From NCBI GenBank assembly GCA_029532625.1, contig JARFXM010000005.1, forward strand, positions 496,001 through 560,000: DNA of 64,000 nucleotides, read 5' to 3'. Below the pieces are notes generated by a model. The model made no database searches. It had not been told where the DNA came from and worked only from the letters and a program-made list of their open reading frames with translations. Both the position numbers and the translations under genes were made by a program. This document shows, piece by piece, positions 51,292 through 64,000 of the stretch (position 1 is its first letter; each line of letters starts with the position of its first letter). The DNA is from Lomentospora prolificans (lineage: Eukaryota; Ascomycota; Sordariomycetes; Microascales; Microascaceae).

Positions 51292-54200
51292 GAAAGACGA
51301 GATCAACAGGGGTCTTCAGTGGCCAGCGCCTGGCTGTCGCCGAGCGCAGAGGCTCGAGGAGCTAGTTGGTGATAATGAACCCATTTTCTACAGGGAACTA
51401 TGATTCTCTAGGCTAGTACGGGTGCATCGCAGTTCATCCCATCTTTCATTGATCATCTCAGTCACCCATTTCCGTGATATTATCCATCGAACTTCTACCG
51501 AAATGGCTCTGGAAATCGTTGGCCAGCGATGGTCCGGGGTAGATTGATCGCTGGCTCTACTAACCCCTTCTAAACTTACAGAACATGCCCGCTAACTCCC
51601 TCAACAGTTAGCTCCCGCACCCATCCCCACTTCCCGCCCGTTTACTTTTCCCCCATCCGCACGCGCCAACATCCCCTTCTGCTCGGCGGCTCAACGGCGG
51701 TTCTTGTATCAGGCAGAATCCCTCCGCCCTCCCCCGGCCGGCCGCGTCCCGAAGTTCCGGACCCGGTGAAGGGTTGCTTCCCCCAAAGGTCAATGGTTAC
51801 GAGAAGGGTGGTGGTCGGATGTATTTGTTCGATACTATTTCCCTTCATTCCGGGCGCAAGAAGGCTGTATTCCCCTTCGAGAGGAAAGATGATGGTATGG
51901 GAAAGCGGTAACGAACGGGAACAAGTGGTAGAAAGGAAGGGGGGGGGAGAGGCCGGCGAAGGGGAAAGGATTGTGGTGGCGGAAATGTTTCAAAAACGGA
52001 AGGGGGGTTCTCGTGATGTTTCAATGGCATGAAGAGAGGGTGGTGTGGAGCCGCCTGTGTCTGCGCGATGCGGATGCGGATGCTGTGCCAGCTGGGTTGG
52101 GCGCTTCTCTTGCTTCCCGGGGGCGCTCGTCATCACAAGACTGCTGGCTCTTGGTTTCTTGGGGGGGAGGGTGTTGGCGTCTCTGTCCCGAGCACCAATA
52201 ATGGTTGGACATGCCGCAAAAGGAGTTGGCTCCGCTCCCTCCCAGGAACAGGCGTTTGTAAATCATCATCAGATAGAGATAGAACGTTGGTGTGGTATGT
52301 TTCAGGGATGGATGGACTGGTCAAGCACCCGCTGGTTTTCCCGATTTACATCACACGTGTTGGGTAGACTGATCCCCCCCCTTTTTTCCAAAAAGAACGA
52401 TCCAGTATACAGATCCTGCATTCGCCAATTGGGAAGAGAAAAGAGATACGCTCCATTCGAGCGACGGAAAGGGATATTTTGCCAGCTCTTTCCCCATCGT
52501 CTCTGGACACCCCCCTCTTTCTCCCATACCACCAGATCAGCTCCCTCGTCGCCCCTTGGCCGAAACGTTCTTGATGTCCGCTCACGTGGAGGCGATCCAT
52601 GAGCCTTGTAGCCAATGGATGGGATGCGTACATACGCCAAAACGAGAGGATCTTCGCAGGCCGCGAGCCTATAAAACGGTCGACCAAGGCTGGTTCGGCT
52701 CCAAGAGTGTCCACCGATCGGGAAACACACGCGGTAAGAAAAGGGAAGAAAATTTAGAACACACTGCCTTTCTCGGGTCCCCGATGCGTCAGTGACCTAC
52801 GGGCCGGGCGCATAGCTTCTGTAGTCGGTTCTTCTCTCTTTCGGAAGCTTGGTCTCCATAATCGCATAGGTGTGTGCTGAGCCTGCGAAACTGGTTCCCG
52901 CCTGGCTACGACATGACGACACTGCTGGAACGAGGACGTAGTAGGATCGAATAAAGGAACGTTGCTGTGTAGGACGAAAGGGTCAGCAGCACCAAATTGC
53001 GGAAATAGCAGCAGATTATCAACTTTATAATGGTACACACGCGGATGGGAAGCATCGCCTGCTGTTCAAGCTGGCACGGCAGGAGGTCATTCCTACCCTT
53101 GAACGGCTGGAAACTGAGAAGTGAGTTTCCTCAAATGGCCGATTTTACTATTCCTTCTCTTCTGGAACCTGATTTGAAATCTCAATGGTTCGAACGAGGC
53201 GCATTACCCCAGACTGCGGTTCTTTCGTAGCAAGCCGGGCCCCCAGGGCGGGGGGATCAACAACCACAGAAAGTCACCCGGCTGCTATGAGAACTCCCCG
53301 AGCCGCAGTGACTCAAGCTCCAGAGGACTACCGAGAGAACCGAACAGAGACGGCCCTTTTATCGATTGAAGAAGCCTCTCGTCTCGGCACAGATGACCCA
53401 AAACGGCTTTATCTCCGCTAAACAGCATTAAACCGAGTCTCAGCCTTGACCGACTATTATGTCCCGTCCCAACCATTTTCAAAGTGACCCAGAACGCAAA
53501 GCAAAAAAAAAAAAGAAACCCCCCTAAGAGCCAACCCCACAACGTTACCTCAAAGGCCCCTTCTGATAAACTCCTTAAATAGTGTTACGAAGAATAAAAT
53601 GGATCGGTGAGTGTGTCCCTTCGCCCGCCACTCCCTTTTAGCCTAAACGGACGGCAGGTGGTGGCGTGTCCTCAGAACAATGGGACAAAGCCCTGCGAAT
53701 TGAGGGTGGTGAGGTGTCTCGTCCACGTTGGACGAGGGTAGGGCGTGTCTTTAATCTCGCTGGCCTTCTGGGGTATTAAGCAGGGGCGTGAGAACAATTC
53801 ATAAGAGCAGATGATTTCAAAGAGTAGCAGGAAGGCCCCGCGTGAAAACGATCCCAAGGCCACAGGGGAGGGAAAGATTTGCCCCGGGGACCCGACGCCC
53901 TGGGAAGTCGTGCCTTCGGCAAAGGGAGATGATACAGATGCCAACATATAGATCACGTCTTGGTTGAATGGCAGGGCGGTCCGGTGGCGGGAACGGGGTA
54001 GATGGAACGATTCTGGAGAGACAGAATGCGGAGGCGGCATGCGGGCTTCATATTTGTTGCCTATTCCGCCATGGAAATGGTCATGAGGCCGTTACATTCT
54101 TCGCCTTGCTCAGATAATAGGATTAAAAGTGTACAGGGCAAGTTTAGGCTTGGCCCTTGGAGAGCGCCTTGTTTCTTGGGACATCAAGAATCCCCCTCCG

Positions 54201-54973
54201 TATATCATCCAACATCAGGCCGGCGCTGTGTAAGTCGCCCGTAGGTACGTCCGTATCGCGGCGCTGGCCCACCGAGATATCCGGATACTAACTTTGGGCG
54301 CCGAAATTTGGCAGGTGTAGTTGAAACGGAGAAGCTGGCTTGTCAGACTTATCGCTGTAGCTTGAGCGCGCGCATACAAAACGTCCTCCGTTGGCGTGAA
54401 TGGCCGAACCGCTGGCTGTGATCTTCCGCAACCGCCTGGCTGACCACCAGCACGCGCATCATCATCATCCTCCGTCGTAATGGTAGTCGATCCGGGCAGC
54501 CAACAACACCCTTGACCGCAAGATCAAACCTCAAAGAAACCCCAAATATCCCAAAGGAACCTGTCAGTGATATTTCCCATACACCCCATCGCTTCGGAGG
54601 TTAAAAAAGCAATATGTCTCGCGGGCTCAGCCGCGCCCATTCCCCACACGTAAACCACAACACCAACAAGCCGACAATTTCAATCTTCCCAAGGAGCTGC
54701 TGACTTCACGAGTAAATGAAGAAACCCTCAACTTTGGTGCTTTCGTAACTCGGTGCGTAACAGTCAACCCTCCAGAGGGAGCGGCCCGCTGGCCAGACGC
54801 CCAGCGAAACCAACTCCGGCCCTTCTTATAAATGAACCAACACACTTCAAGTCTTCAAGCACCCGTCCATACCACCCTCGAGCGGAGGGGAAAATGACCC
54901 AACGGCTGGCTGACACTGCTCGCGTAAACGAGGTTTTTCTTTTTTTTCTTTTTTCCTAAGCGCCGGACCTTGC

Positions 54974-55002
54974 TCAGCTCAGCTCAGCCAGCCAGCTCAG
55001 CT
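54974..55002. repeat. CAGCT tandem with embedded GCCAGCC
   Basis: CAGCT is repeated several times in tandem (CTCAGCTCAGCTCAGC), interrupted by AGCCAGCC and resumed. It is related to the dispersed GCCAGC motif and rich in the CAGCTG E-box half-site. Confidence 0.7.
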
Positions 55003-58000
55003 CCCACACCCACCGTGTTGTAACGCTCTCTCGTGCATCAGTCTGCCGGCATCGCCACTGAAGCAAAGAAACAGTCTTGGTAACACTGCGTTTTTGTGTT
55101 TCTATCTTCATCGTCAGCCAGCATAGCCCACCAACGCTTCTATTTTCTAGCCCTTCCACCCCCTCCCTGGGTAACCAACATGGGGGCTGCGCCGGCGTTA
55201 TCCTACCCGCCGCAGCCGGCAATTTCGCTCCTGTGCGCCGGGTTCTTCGGCAACGGGGAGGGAGGGCCTTCGTGAAGTGAATGACACACGTACGCATCAG
55301 CCGGATCGCAGCCTAGAAATCTTAATACGGGACGGGACGCCTGCCACAAAATAGCGATACCGTGACCGGCTTCGAAGAGGTCGCGCAATATTAACCCGAG
55401 CTGGGCGCACCCTATTTCCTGATGACCACCACCTGCCCTAACCCGACAACTTCTAGGCAGATCGGCAGTTGCGATCGTGGCGCTCCGGTCTAGACTCATT
55501 GCTTATTCGGCCTTTTGTCTTTTCAGCCCCTGCATCCTTTCTCCGACAGCATGTAGGGCGAGGAACACATCCTATCCGATAGCTTCAGAATACGACCAGC
55601 CCGCAGGGACTCGGAGCTGGCCCATGGCTTCAAGAAGATAACTCTGCTGACGAGGAAAATGATCAAACGTATCGTCACACAGAAGCCAGAGACAAATTCG
55701 CATTGTCTCCCGTCAACTGACCAAGCCCCGACCCCCCTCTCCTCTTCCCTTCTCTCTATTCTTACTCCCGGTTCAGGGTGGGCAAGCGCTGGTTTTTTTG
55801 TGCTGCTGAAGAAAAAGACGGATGCGCCCGGTGGCTTACATTTCGGGGGCCGAATCGTACCACCCCAGGGGTGCCCGCCCAACGTGGCACAGAGTATGTA
55901 TGATTTTCCAAACGCTCCCGCACAGCGCTGTTCTGTGAGCGGGAGTGACAGCTCAGCTGCAGGCGATAATCATTCATCTTGGGTCCCAACCACCTTCTAT
56001 GGTCCGAAGAGTGCGGGTTTGGCGGGTCACAGACAGCAATCGTAGGGAAATCGATTTGGAATCCACGGATGAGTCGATCCCCCCCACCCCGCGGAATGGA
56101 ATATCTGCTCTCGAGATCCGTAAAATAAGAGCTGACTCCGGCCGACCACCATCTGCGCTCCTAGGAGCCGTGAAAGAGACGTGATGACGCCGTCATCCTC
56201 TGCTTGGTGTCAGCATCGTATGTAATGTTCTTTGATAGGCTTTTAGGTGGGATGCTTTCGTCTTTCCGCTTGTTAAGAGACCCAGAACTGAGAAAAAGAG
56301 GTGGTGTTCGGCCATCATTGAACGGCCCCCCCCCGGTGTGTGGGCGCCGCGTTGGAGAAATGGCCTCTCAGATCACACGCCGCACCAGAGGGGACTAGGC
56401 CCAGCCCCCGTATCACCCCGACGCCGAACCCGTTCGAATGAACTCAGGCGGAGGCACATATAGTCTGGCCTTACGAGATCTCTTGGTCCTTGGTCGCAAG
56501 GAGAATCGGGGACACGAACGGTACCCTTCCATCCATCGACATTCTCCTGGCTCGTCCGAGCTACTTGGCTCAACGGATGCTATGGGGATATCAGGACGTA
56601 CGGCTTGAGCTCGTCCCTCCACCACAGGTATCGGGACACCCTCTCCCCTGTCTCAGCAGACAAAGCAGCACCTTCACAAATGCCGGGGTACTGGATGAAA
56701 CTTCGATCGCAAGATGGGTGGGCGTGCGCTCCTTCGGAGAGCTTTTGCTGCAAGACAAATCGAGTCGGGGGATTGGGGGGCCGGGGAGGGAGTCTACCCA
56801 ACTTCGAGAACGTCCTTCAGGAAACGCTTTCCCTGAGCATATCTCGGACCATAATATCTAGGGTGGTCACGTAGCAATCCGACTACAGAATCGAACACAA
56901 ATCCCAGAATGCCAGTCTCTCCTCCCAGATCTCGTTATCTGCACATGCACATGGGATGAACCCACCACTCTCTCCTCGTGGTACTGACATCTAACGCCGG
57001 AGCGGCCTCTGAAGGAAAAAGTCTAGAGCCAAAGGGGCTGAAGACCGCGTGATTCCACTTGTGCTCCCGCCACTGCCCTTGTCAGCAATATCACAACCCT
57101 CCTGTGGCTTCATCCGTCGCCTTGGAAAACATCTCATTGATTCCGACGCCAAGGACCTTTGTGAGAGACGTTTCTTCGTCATTTCATGACATAAACATCA
57201 AAGGCTAGAGGGTACCGCCAGCAAACACCATGTCGCTTGTCTTACGGAGGCTTTCTCCTTCCAACTCCCGTTCCTATGGGGTGCTTCTTACGCTCTGCCG
57301 TAGATATTGAATCGTGGAAGCCCGAAAATCACAGCTCCTGTAGCACGCTTACGCGGGACTCAATTCCCCGTTGCACAGAAATCTATTCATAGCAGTCCAT
57401 ACCATAAATAGCCCTTCTTCGTATCGAGCCTTTGCTTCTTTGTTCAAGCCATTTCCTCTCATGCGAGTCGACGCTCGGCTAAGGGAGCGTAGGCCGTGTC
57501 ATCTGACGGGGGAGAGCGGGAGGGGAAGCACGCACGCCTCGCCAGACGTTTGACTGGCGAGAGATAGCGCAATGTTACGAAAAATGAGTCTTGGTTTATG
57601 GAGTCTACCCAGCACCTGCCTGGTCCCTGGGTGTCGGATACGTGCAGAATTGCGGAGAGTTCTCCGGCATCGAAGGTGCGGTTCTCAAACTCTCCAGCGA
57701 CAGTACCACACTCTCTATGACGGAGTCATTTCATTTTTTCCCCTCATACCATAAACGTAGGTATGATCTCCTCCAACGCCCGAAGATTGCGAAGACCGCC
57801 TTGTGTAGATAGACTGCAACAGGCCAGAGGAGAAGAGAGAGACAGCGAGATTCGCAATCGAATATGACGAGGAATTCTCGGTCAGCAGAGACCATGGTCA
57901 AGAAGTCGAATAGCAGTCTAAAACATGGTGCTTGCCTGGGTACGAACGTAGTATTTGATTAGAAGTTTCAAGCCTAAGTAGAAGGGTTGTGAAAGCACTG

Positions 58001-61000
58001 TCGTCCGCTTGGCCTTCCTCTCACGGACATCATAGAAGGGAAGGCGCGCGTCAAGGCATTTCTCAACCCAATTCCCAGATCTCCACGATTTCAATTTGGG
58101 CAGGCAGACCGACTTCCCGTGTAGATAGAATCCGTCTCTAGACCGACGTTCAAAGGGTACAGTATCAGCATTGGAAGAAAGGAACCAGACTATCTTTCCT
58201 CGGCATCGCATCACCGCTGAGATTAAGCAAACCATCACAACCATCAACAACCCTCGTTACACAACCCGACTTAACGAGCCGAAACCCCATGTAGCCGCGC
58301 GAATAGATGTTATCAACATCTCACATTCGCAAAACCTACCCTACCCCGGCGCATTGATTTCTCGGTCCGGACTGTAGCCCTGCTGGAACAACAGATGCAA
58401 GGGACCAACATGTCCAACACACTTCATGATAAAATAGTAAACTTTGCATCACTCATCACGGCGAGCAAGGGCTTGAATCCTTTTCTCGCTGACCGCAGCG
58501 CCGGAAGGAATCCTTTTACAACGCTCGTCACTACCCATCCAGGCGCCCCCGAAACGGGTGTCAATTCCGGCTAAATGAAAGTGACCGTCACACAAAGGAT
58601 TAGGGGCAAATCTCCAGATACTCTAGATCTTTGCTATCACAGGAAAACGCCGCTTCGATGCCGCATAGGAAGGTTGGGCCACGGTAGCAGCAACGTCGGT
58701 AGCGGATACCGGGGACACAAATCCGATGGCCTGGAGAGGAGCGCAAAAGGTTATTTCGCAAAGCGGTTGGTTCGTTCCAGGGCACTGGTGTCGTCAGAAT
58801 ACCACCACGGAGTAATGGGCAACAGCGCCCGTCGTCCTTACCTCAAAACAGTATTGACTCTATGGTGGAGACGTCCTCAGGTCGGAGTTCCTTGCAATAA
58901 CACCGTAGGCTCGGTGGACGGAGCTGGCGGAGCCTCAAGGGCAAGGACGAGGAGACGCTAGAAAGACGAGATCTACTCGGTCTTGCTGCCCGACGAACCC
59001 TCGGTTCTCCTCTTTTTGCGAACTCTTTTAGTGTCGCCCTTTTGCTAAGATGACGGGTGGATCCGACGAGGGCTTTCTCTTGGCCTCCTCGTCTCTTCAT
59101 CATACCCACTCGCACTCCCCTTGCCGCAAAGAGGGCGTGTGGAATAGCCAACGGTGACTAGTGAAAACAGCAAGGGTCGTCTTTCGCGAGGAACCCTCGA
59201 GATTAGTCCGAAGGATTGACGGAAACCCTCGACCATGGCGACGGGACTTTGTACTGGTATCAAAAGGTTTCGACCAGTTGCTAAAAATCCCCAAGCGAAA
59301 ACATGGCCGGCCCAGGGCCCATTATCGCTTCTGCAAAGCTATGCCTTAAGCGCCTCGGTCCGGGGGACCCAAATAACCCTGCTCCTGCCCTGCTTCCAAA
59401 GAAATGATTACCACCCCACCTTCTGACCCTCTGCCCGGGGATCAAAGTTCAAAGGCAGTTCCGGATAATACCCAAAAGGCACACAAAATTCTCGAAGGAA
59501 TCAGACAAAAAGCTCCACTCCCGTTTGTGTGCGTGGCCTGCATCGGTAACATAAGGAAACCCTCAGGGGTCCGGCGCGACGGACGTGACGAGGGCACGCC
59601 AGGAAACCGCGCTGCAACCTCACCATCACCAGAGACGGCTTTTCTCTCGAACAAGGCCGGCAGGTCGCAAAGGAAGAGAGGAGAAACTGTTGCAGCACTA
59701 ACCCGTGGTTCCGGAAAAACCACTCAAGCTCCGTCCTCGACCCTCGCTCCGCATTAACCCCATGTCCTTTTCGTCTTCACCGGTGTGGGTCGCCTCCCAA
59801 GCTTCTGTAACAAACTTGTAATTATCACTTCTCCCAACTCTTTGATGCTTCTGAAAACAGAAGGAAACGATCCCCTCATGCCTCTATCACATAGCATCAA
59901 TGGTGCATCCGTCCTGAAAACTCGAACAGTCTTCCTGAGCCATCCGCCCGAGGATGCCTTCGTCATGTGCTGGAAGAAGAAGTTCCCTGAAACGGTTCAT
60001 TTTCCGAGTGGAAAGATCCAATCTTGCCCAAAAGTGCGGGTTGGATAGGCGTAAACCCAGAAAGGCAGCCAATCGAATGGGAAAAAGCTGGGGCACCAGG
60101 ACACCTTTTCTCTCCCTCCAAAATGTTACCTTCTGAAAACCCTGGGGGAAGGCAGTGACACAGCCTCGGAACCGGAGTCTCGTTCGGTCGCATGGCACGC
60201 ACCACCTCGACAGAGAGGGAAGAAGGGGGCGCCATCCGAGCTGTCAAAGGCTTGGGCTGATGTTGGCCGAGGTCATTTCGCAAGGAATTACAATTCCAGT
60301 CTGCTTTTGCGATGCCTACGTCTCGGCATAGAATCATAGTCCGACTGGTGAAGATATCGATGCGTGATCAAGGTTCGGTGTCAATTGTCGATTTTTCTAT
60401 TTCATTGCCAGCTGTTGTTGAAGCCAATGCAGAGAGCGCCCTTTGCACGCCCCCCCTTAAAGGGCATTCTGTCAATGGGGATACGGGAAATCCTCTGGAG
60501 CAAACCGCTCTACCTCTGCGAATGCGTTGGCGCTCAGGATGCCACGACATACCCTCCTATACACTGTCCTAGATCAGATGACACTGAGAAACAGGCCGCG
60601 TCTGACGCCCTATGCCAATTGTCGAGACCGAGCCTTAGGCTCTCTCTCTCTCTCTTTGGTTGAGCAAGCGTTACCCAAAAACCAGGATTACGGTAAAGGA
60701 AAGTAATAGATGATCACCCTTTTGATCAAGAACCAGTGATAACAAATCGACTGGTGTCCCTCCCACCTTTGGCATCTTTGGGCAGCACGACAATATTCAC
60801 CTCTCCTCGCGATCACGTTCCCCCCTTCCCTGTACCCTAAAATGACATCCCGCGCACCGAAAATGGGAATTCCCTCGATCCCCCCGCGTCACATCTCTGC
60901 ACTAACAACCTGGTCTTCACCGCTGGTCATCACTCCCATGCCCATCGTTGTCGAAAAGCCATCGCACCAGCACCTCTTCCAAGACGCCACTACACACCTG

Positions 61001-64000
61001 AAATTTGCAATCTAACCCACCCCATTTTGAAGAGATTCCAGAAGACCCAGCCTCGCTCGGTGAGTGGGGGTCCTCTCTTCTCACCAAGCAATAAATCGCC
61101 CCCCTCTTCCGATCCTGTTTGCAACCACCCCGCAAAACAGCCCATGCTGGCGATGGCGGAGTGATTCCAATGCCACTTTCACAGTTCTGATCTTGAAGGC
61201 CACCACGGGCCCCAGTTCTGTCTCTCCCACACTGTTGCGCTCCTGAAATAGGAAAAGCATGAGGGGGTCGCGCGCGGGCGATGAGTGGTGGTCAACGACA
61301 CCAAAAACCCAGGCCTCTGCCTCTCACAGCACGCCGTTGCCGCCACGTCACAGAACAAATGATCATTCGGACATCGATGGTAGGCAGAGGAAGCCGTTCC
61401 CCTTGGCAAAGGTGGGGAGTGGGAAAAACGTTTGTCCCTGGAACACCTCGTGGGGTGCCAATACACAAAGACCTTCCTCTACTCCAATACAAAAGAGGCT
61501 GCCCATTGTACCTTGGGCAAACAGGATCAAGTATTGCGCTGGCTGCAGCCCCATCGTGCCGCCGCTCGGGGAAGGAAAATTCCTCAACCCGTTGTCTTCC
61601 GTTTCTAGTTTGTGGGTGTGAGGGAAATAAGTCCGCACCCTCCCTCCCGGAAACCTTTTGTTCTTCTTGACCAAAATAGGCCAGCGTTCCTGAAGCGCCG
61701 TTGTCTTCGATGTCCTCGTGACGCGCTGAAAGAGGTTCTAGCGCTGTGCCTCTGAAGATGCTGGCGATTCGAAATATATCGTGGGTATGCGAGAGCAGTG
61801 AGCTATCCAAGATATGTCTATAGTTTCTGGTGGCGGACATTGTTCGAGACATGCTGAATTATTCCTTTTCCTCTGTCACCTTCCCGATTCTGTAAGAGCA
61901 CCCGACGATAGCAAAAGCCACGAGAAACGGGATGCGCACCACGCGTGGCTTTTGGGATTTGCCACACTGGCACGCGATCTTGCTGCGACAGTAACCCAAC
62001 ATCAGGTCTTTCAGAAGTCTAGGAGACTTACACCCTCATAGCTGGCGGCCTCCGTCTCAAATGATTTTGCTCTTGGCTTCAGTGACGCGCAAGAGGTTGC
62101 AAAAAGGACCAACATCTACACGTCGAGATTGCACTCGTCACATCCCTTTGATTATGAGGGGACGCCAGCAATGCAGGGCGCGCACACATGACCGTCAGGT
62201 GCGCGGCAAAGCGCTGCTGGATCCGTGGGCAACGCCCTGAAATCCACCCAGGAATTTAATGCTGGCAATCATCTTGTGCTTCCCGGCAGGGGTTCAGATG
62301 TGATTAGAAGAAAAGAAATTCGAGGACCAGCCCAACGATTACTTCGTATCAGTTGACAGCTTCCTAGCCAGGAAACCCTTAGCGATGGGATGTTGTGAGG
62401 TGTTTGATAATTCCCTCCTGGTGACGGCCCGCTCGAGCAACCCCGTTTCGGTGTGAGAATAATATACTTCGGCGTCAGGATATACTTGTAGGCATGACAG
62501 TGATAAAGAAAAACCGGGGAAACCAGAGTAGCATTTCCTCCCACGATCCTCCCGCTTCCCGACCCATGCCACATCACCGTTCACGACACATTGTCACCTG
62601 TGCAGCATGGTACAGTTGGCACCCAAGCAGAGCATTTACACTCCCCCCAGCCTAGATGCCCAAAATAGGATCTAGGCTCCCAGCACGGTATGTAGGTGTC
62701 AAAGCAGGAGGCGACGAGACCTTTGGGCTCGGACTTTCATCTGAACAGCAACCAGTGACAAAAGTCGCGCCCGCATCCACGCCCACGCCCGTGTCTACGT
62801 GTCTACGCCCACGCTGCGCGCTCTCGCTTCGAGGTTGCTTCCCTGCAGGAAATCGTGCCTGTCTCCATTACGAGAAGCATCGTGGAAACGATCCGCCTGC
62901 AAGGGACCGTGTTTTTCGTGTAATGCCAACGCGTCTTCCCATGCTGGGCAGCGCGTGTTCATCGTCGAAGCTATCCTTCACAGACACCTCATGGGGGAGA
63001 GCGAACGAGAAATTTCTCTGTTGGCCGCGCGTTCCCTCCTGAGCTGCAAGTGTCAGCACATTATACTGAGGTACTGGTAGGCAAAAACAAAGCTGTTTGT
63101 AGAAGAGCCAGGGGTCACGCATCATGAGAGGGCGATGAAGAGAAAAATGTTTACACCGCCTATTTGGCTGTGCTTGTGACGCAGGTTGCCGTGTTCTTCC
63201 GTCCAACATCTACAAATGCCACGGTCATAGTGCTTCGCAAGTTGAACATGAATGGGGAAGCAGGTCTCACGGCTGCCTGCAAGCCGACAGCAGCGGGGTT
63301 GCAGCGGCCTTGTTAGCGGTTCTCATTCCCAAACCATCGCTGGAAATTTTCCCCTTCCTCGTGATGTCACCCAGCATCGATGCGCAGACTGATGCGAGGA
63401 AATTTCTTGACCGCCTTTGCTGTTGCCCACCTTCCCTTCCGGTCCTTCCTCTTGCTGGAACCCGGCGTCTGCCGGCGATCGGCTTTAGACGGCATATTCA
63501 GGCATTAGACAAGGTATTGTTCCATAACCGAGGAAGGAGCTATTTACAAAATTTCTTCATGAGGAACGGCAGGAAAGGAGGTTCGCAAGAAACACTTGAC
63601 CTGGGGGAAAGCGCCATCAATCATGGCTGCGCTGTTTGAAGAGAACAATGACGCAAGTAGGCTGCATGCCTTCTAGTTTGCGACGCGGAAATCGCACACG
63701 CACCCACACCCGCTATGGTCTGCGTGCAAGGCAAGTATCCGTAGAATGCGATTATTCATGCATCTTGATTTCATGCATTCTTCCGTTGTGGACATGCCAG
63801 ACTAGATTACTTGTTCGGTCAGACGGTAGAGCAGATCATTTACGAGTCAATCACATTCGTTTTTCATTGATCTCGACCTTGTATCCTACTACAGATACTT
63901 GAACTAATACTATTCCCATACTCCGGAGTTCTGCAATCTGACGGCTCCACGGTATCATTTGTACTTTCTGTATTGTCCCCATCGTGGAATAAAGTGACAG

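Larger units (their letters stand above)
43346..64000. other. 20.6-kb region without recognisable genes
   Basis: No frame longer than about 190 codons and none with a recognisable domain; overlapping short ORFs occur on both strands at similar lengths, as expected by chance at roughly balanced base composition. Visible contents are homopolymer runs (G at 51061-51078, C at 56329-56335, A at 49594-49606), pyrimidine tracts, GCCAGC-type clusters at 45952-45962, 49091-49102, 51269-51291 and 54904-54911, a CAGCT tandem at 54974-55002, and a CT microsatellite at about 60640-60655. I saw no reverse transcriptase, transposase, long terminal repeat, rRNA or clean tRNA. Long non-coding RNAs, small secreted proteins or a gene with many tiny exons cannot be excluded. 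Confidence 0.5.

Noticed and set aside
63811..63860. tRNA D-arm-like stretch (GGTCAGACGGTAGAGC)
   Set aside because: No anticodon arm or TTCGA-type T arm at the required distance.

Overview
This window is nuclear DNA of a filamentous ascomycete (Pezizomycotina, most likely a Sordariomycete; the order cannot be fixed by eye). The evidence is eukaryotic genes split by short GT..AG introns (about 53-174 nt) with CTAAC/CTGAC-type branch sites, pyrimidine-rich leaders, and housekeeping proteins with typical fungal architecture. There are no operons, CRISPR arrays or bacterial features.

Layout. 1-4.8 kb has no confident gene. It is followed by seven well-supported genes with reconstructed exon structures: a Ste20/PAK kinase (+, 4794-7801); the ESCRT-0 subunit Vps27 (-, 12548-10156); a USP8/Doa4-like deubiquitinase (+, 14600-17780); a long-chain acyl-CoA synthetase (+, 23377-25864); the ER chaperone BiP/Kar2 ending in HDEL (-, 29018-26724); the ribosome-rescue GTPase Hbs1 (-, 35014-32275); and chaperonin subunit CCT5 (+, 35998-37893). 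Vps27 and the deubiquitinase are divergent neighbours that act in the same process, ubiquitin-dependent endosomal sorting. Hbs1 and CCT5 share a ~980-bp divergent promoter. Ste20 converges on Vps27, and the acyl-CoA synthetase converges on BiP.

From about 39.1 to 43.3 kb lies a badly decayed gene for a 2-oxoglutarate/Fe(II) (prolyl-4-hydroxylase-like) oxygenase, with in-frame stops and many frame changes. Embedded in it is a 64-nt tRNA-like element whose D, anticodon (ACG, Arg) and T arms fold perfectly. After this, 43.4-64 kb (over 20 kb) shows no recognisable gene, only short chance ORFs, homopolymers and small repeats.

A short palindromic GCCAGC/GCTGGC motif, often stacked as GCCAGCTGGCTGGC, recurs in the intergenic DNA but was not noticed in the coding exons. 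Together with the tRNA-like insertion it is the best candidate for something not explained by the gene content. No obviously new multi-gene system was found. All functional calls rest on visible motifs and remembered family features, not on searches.
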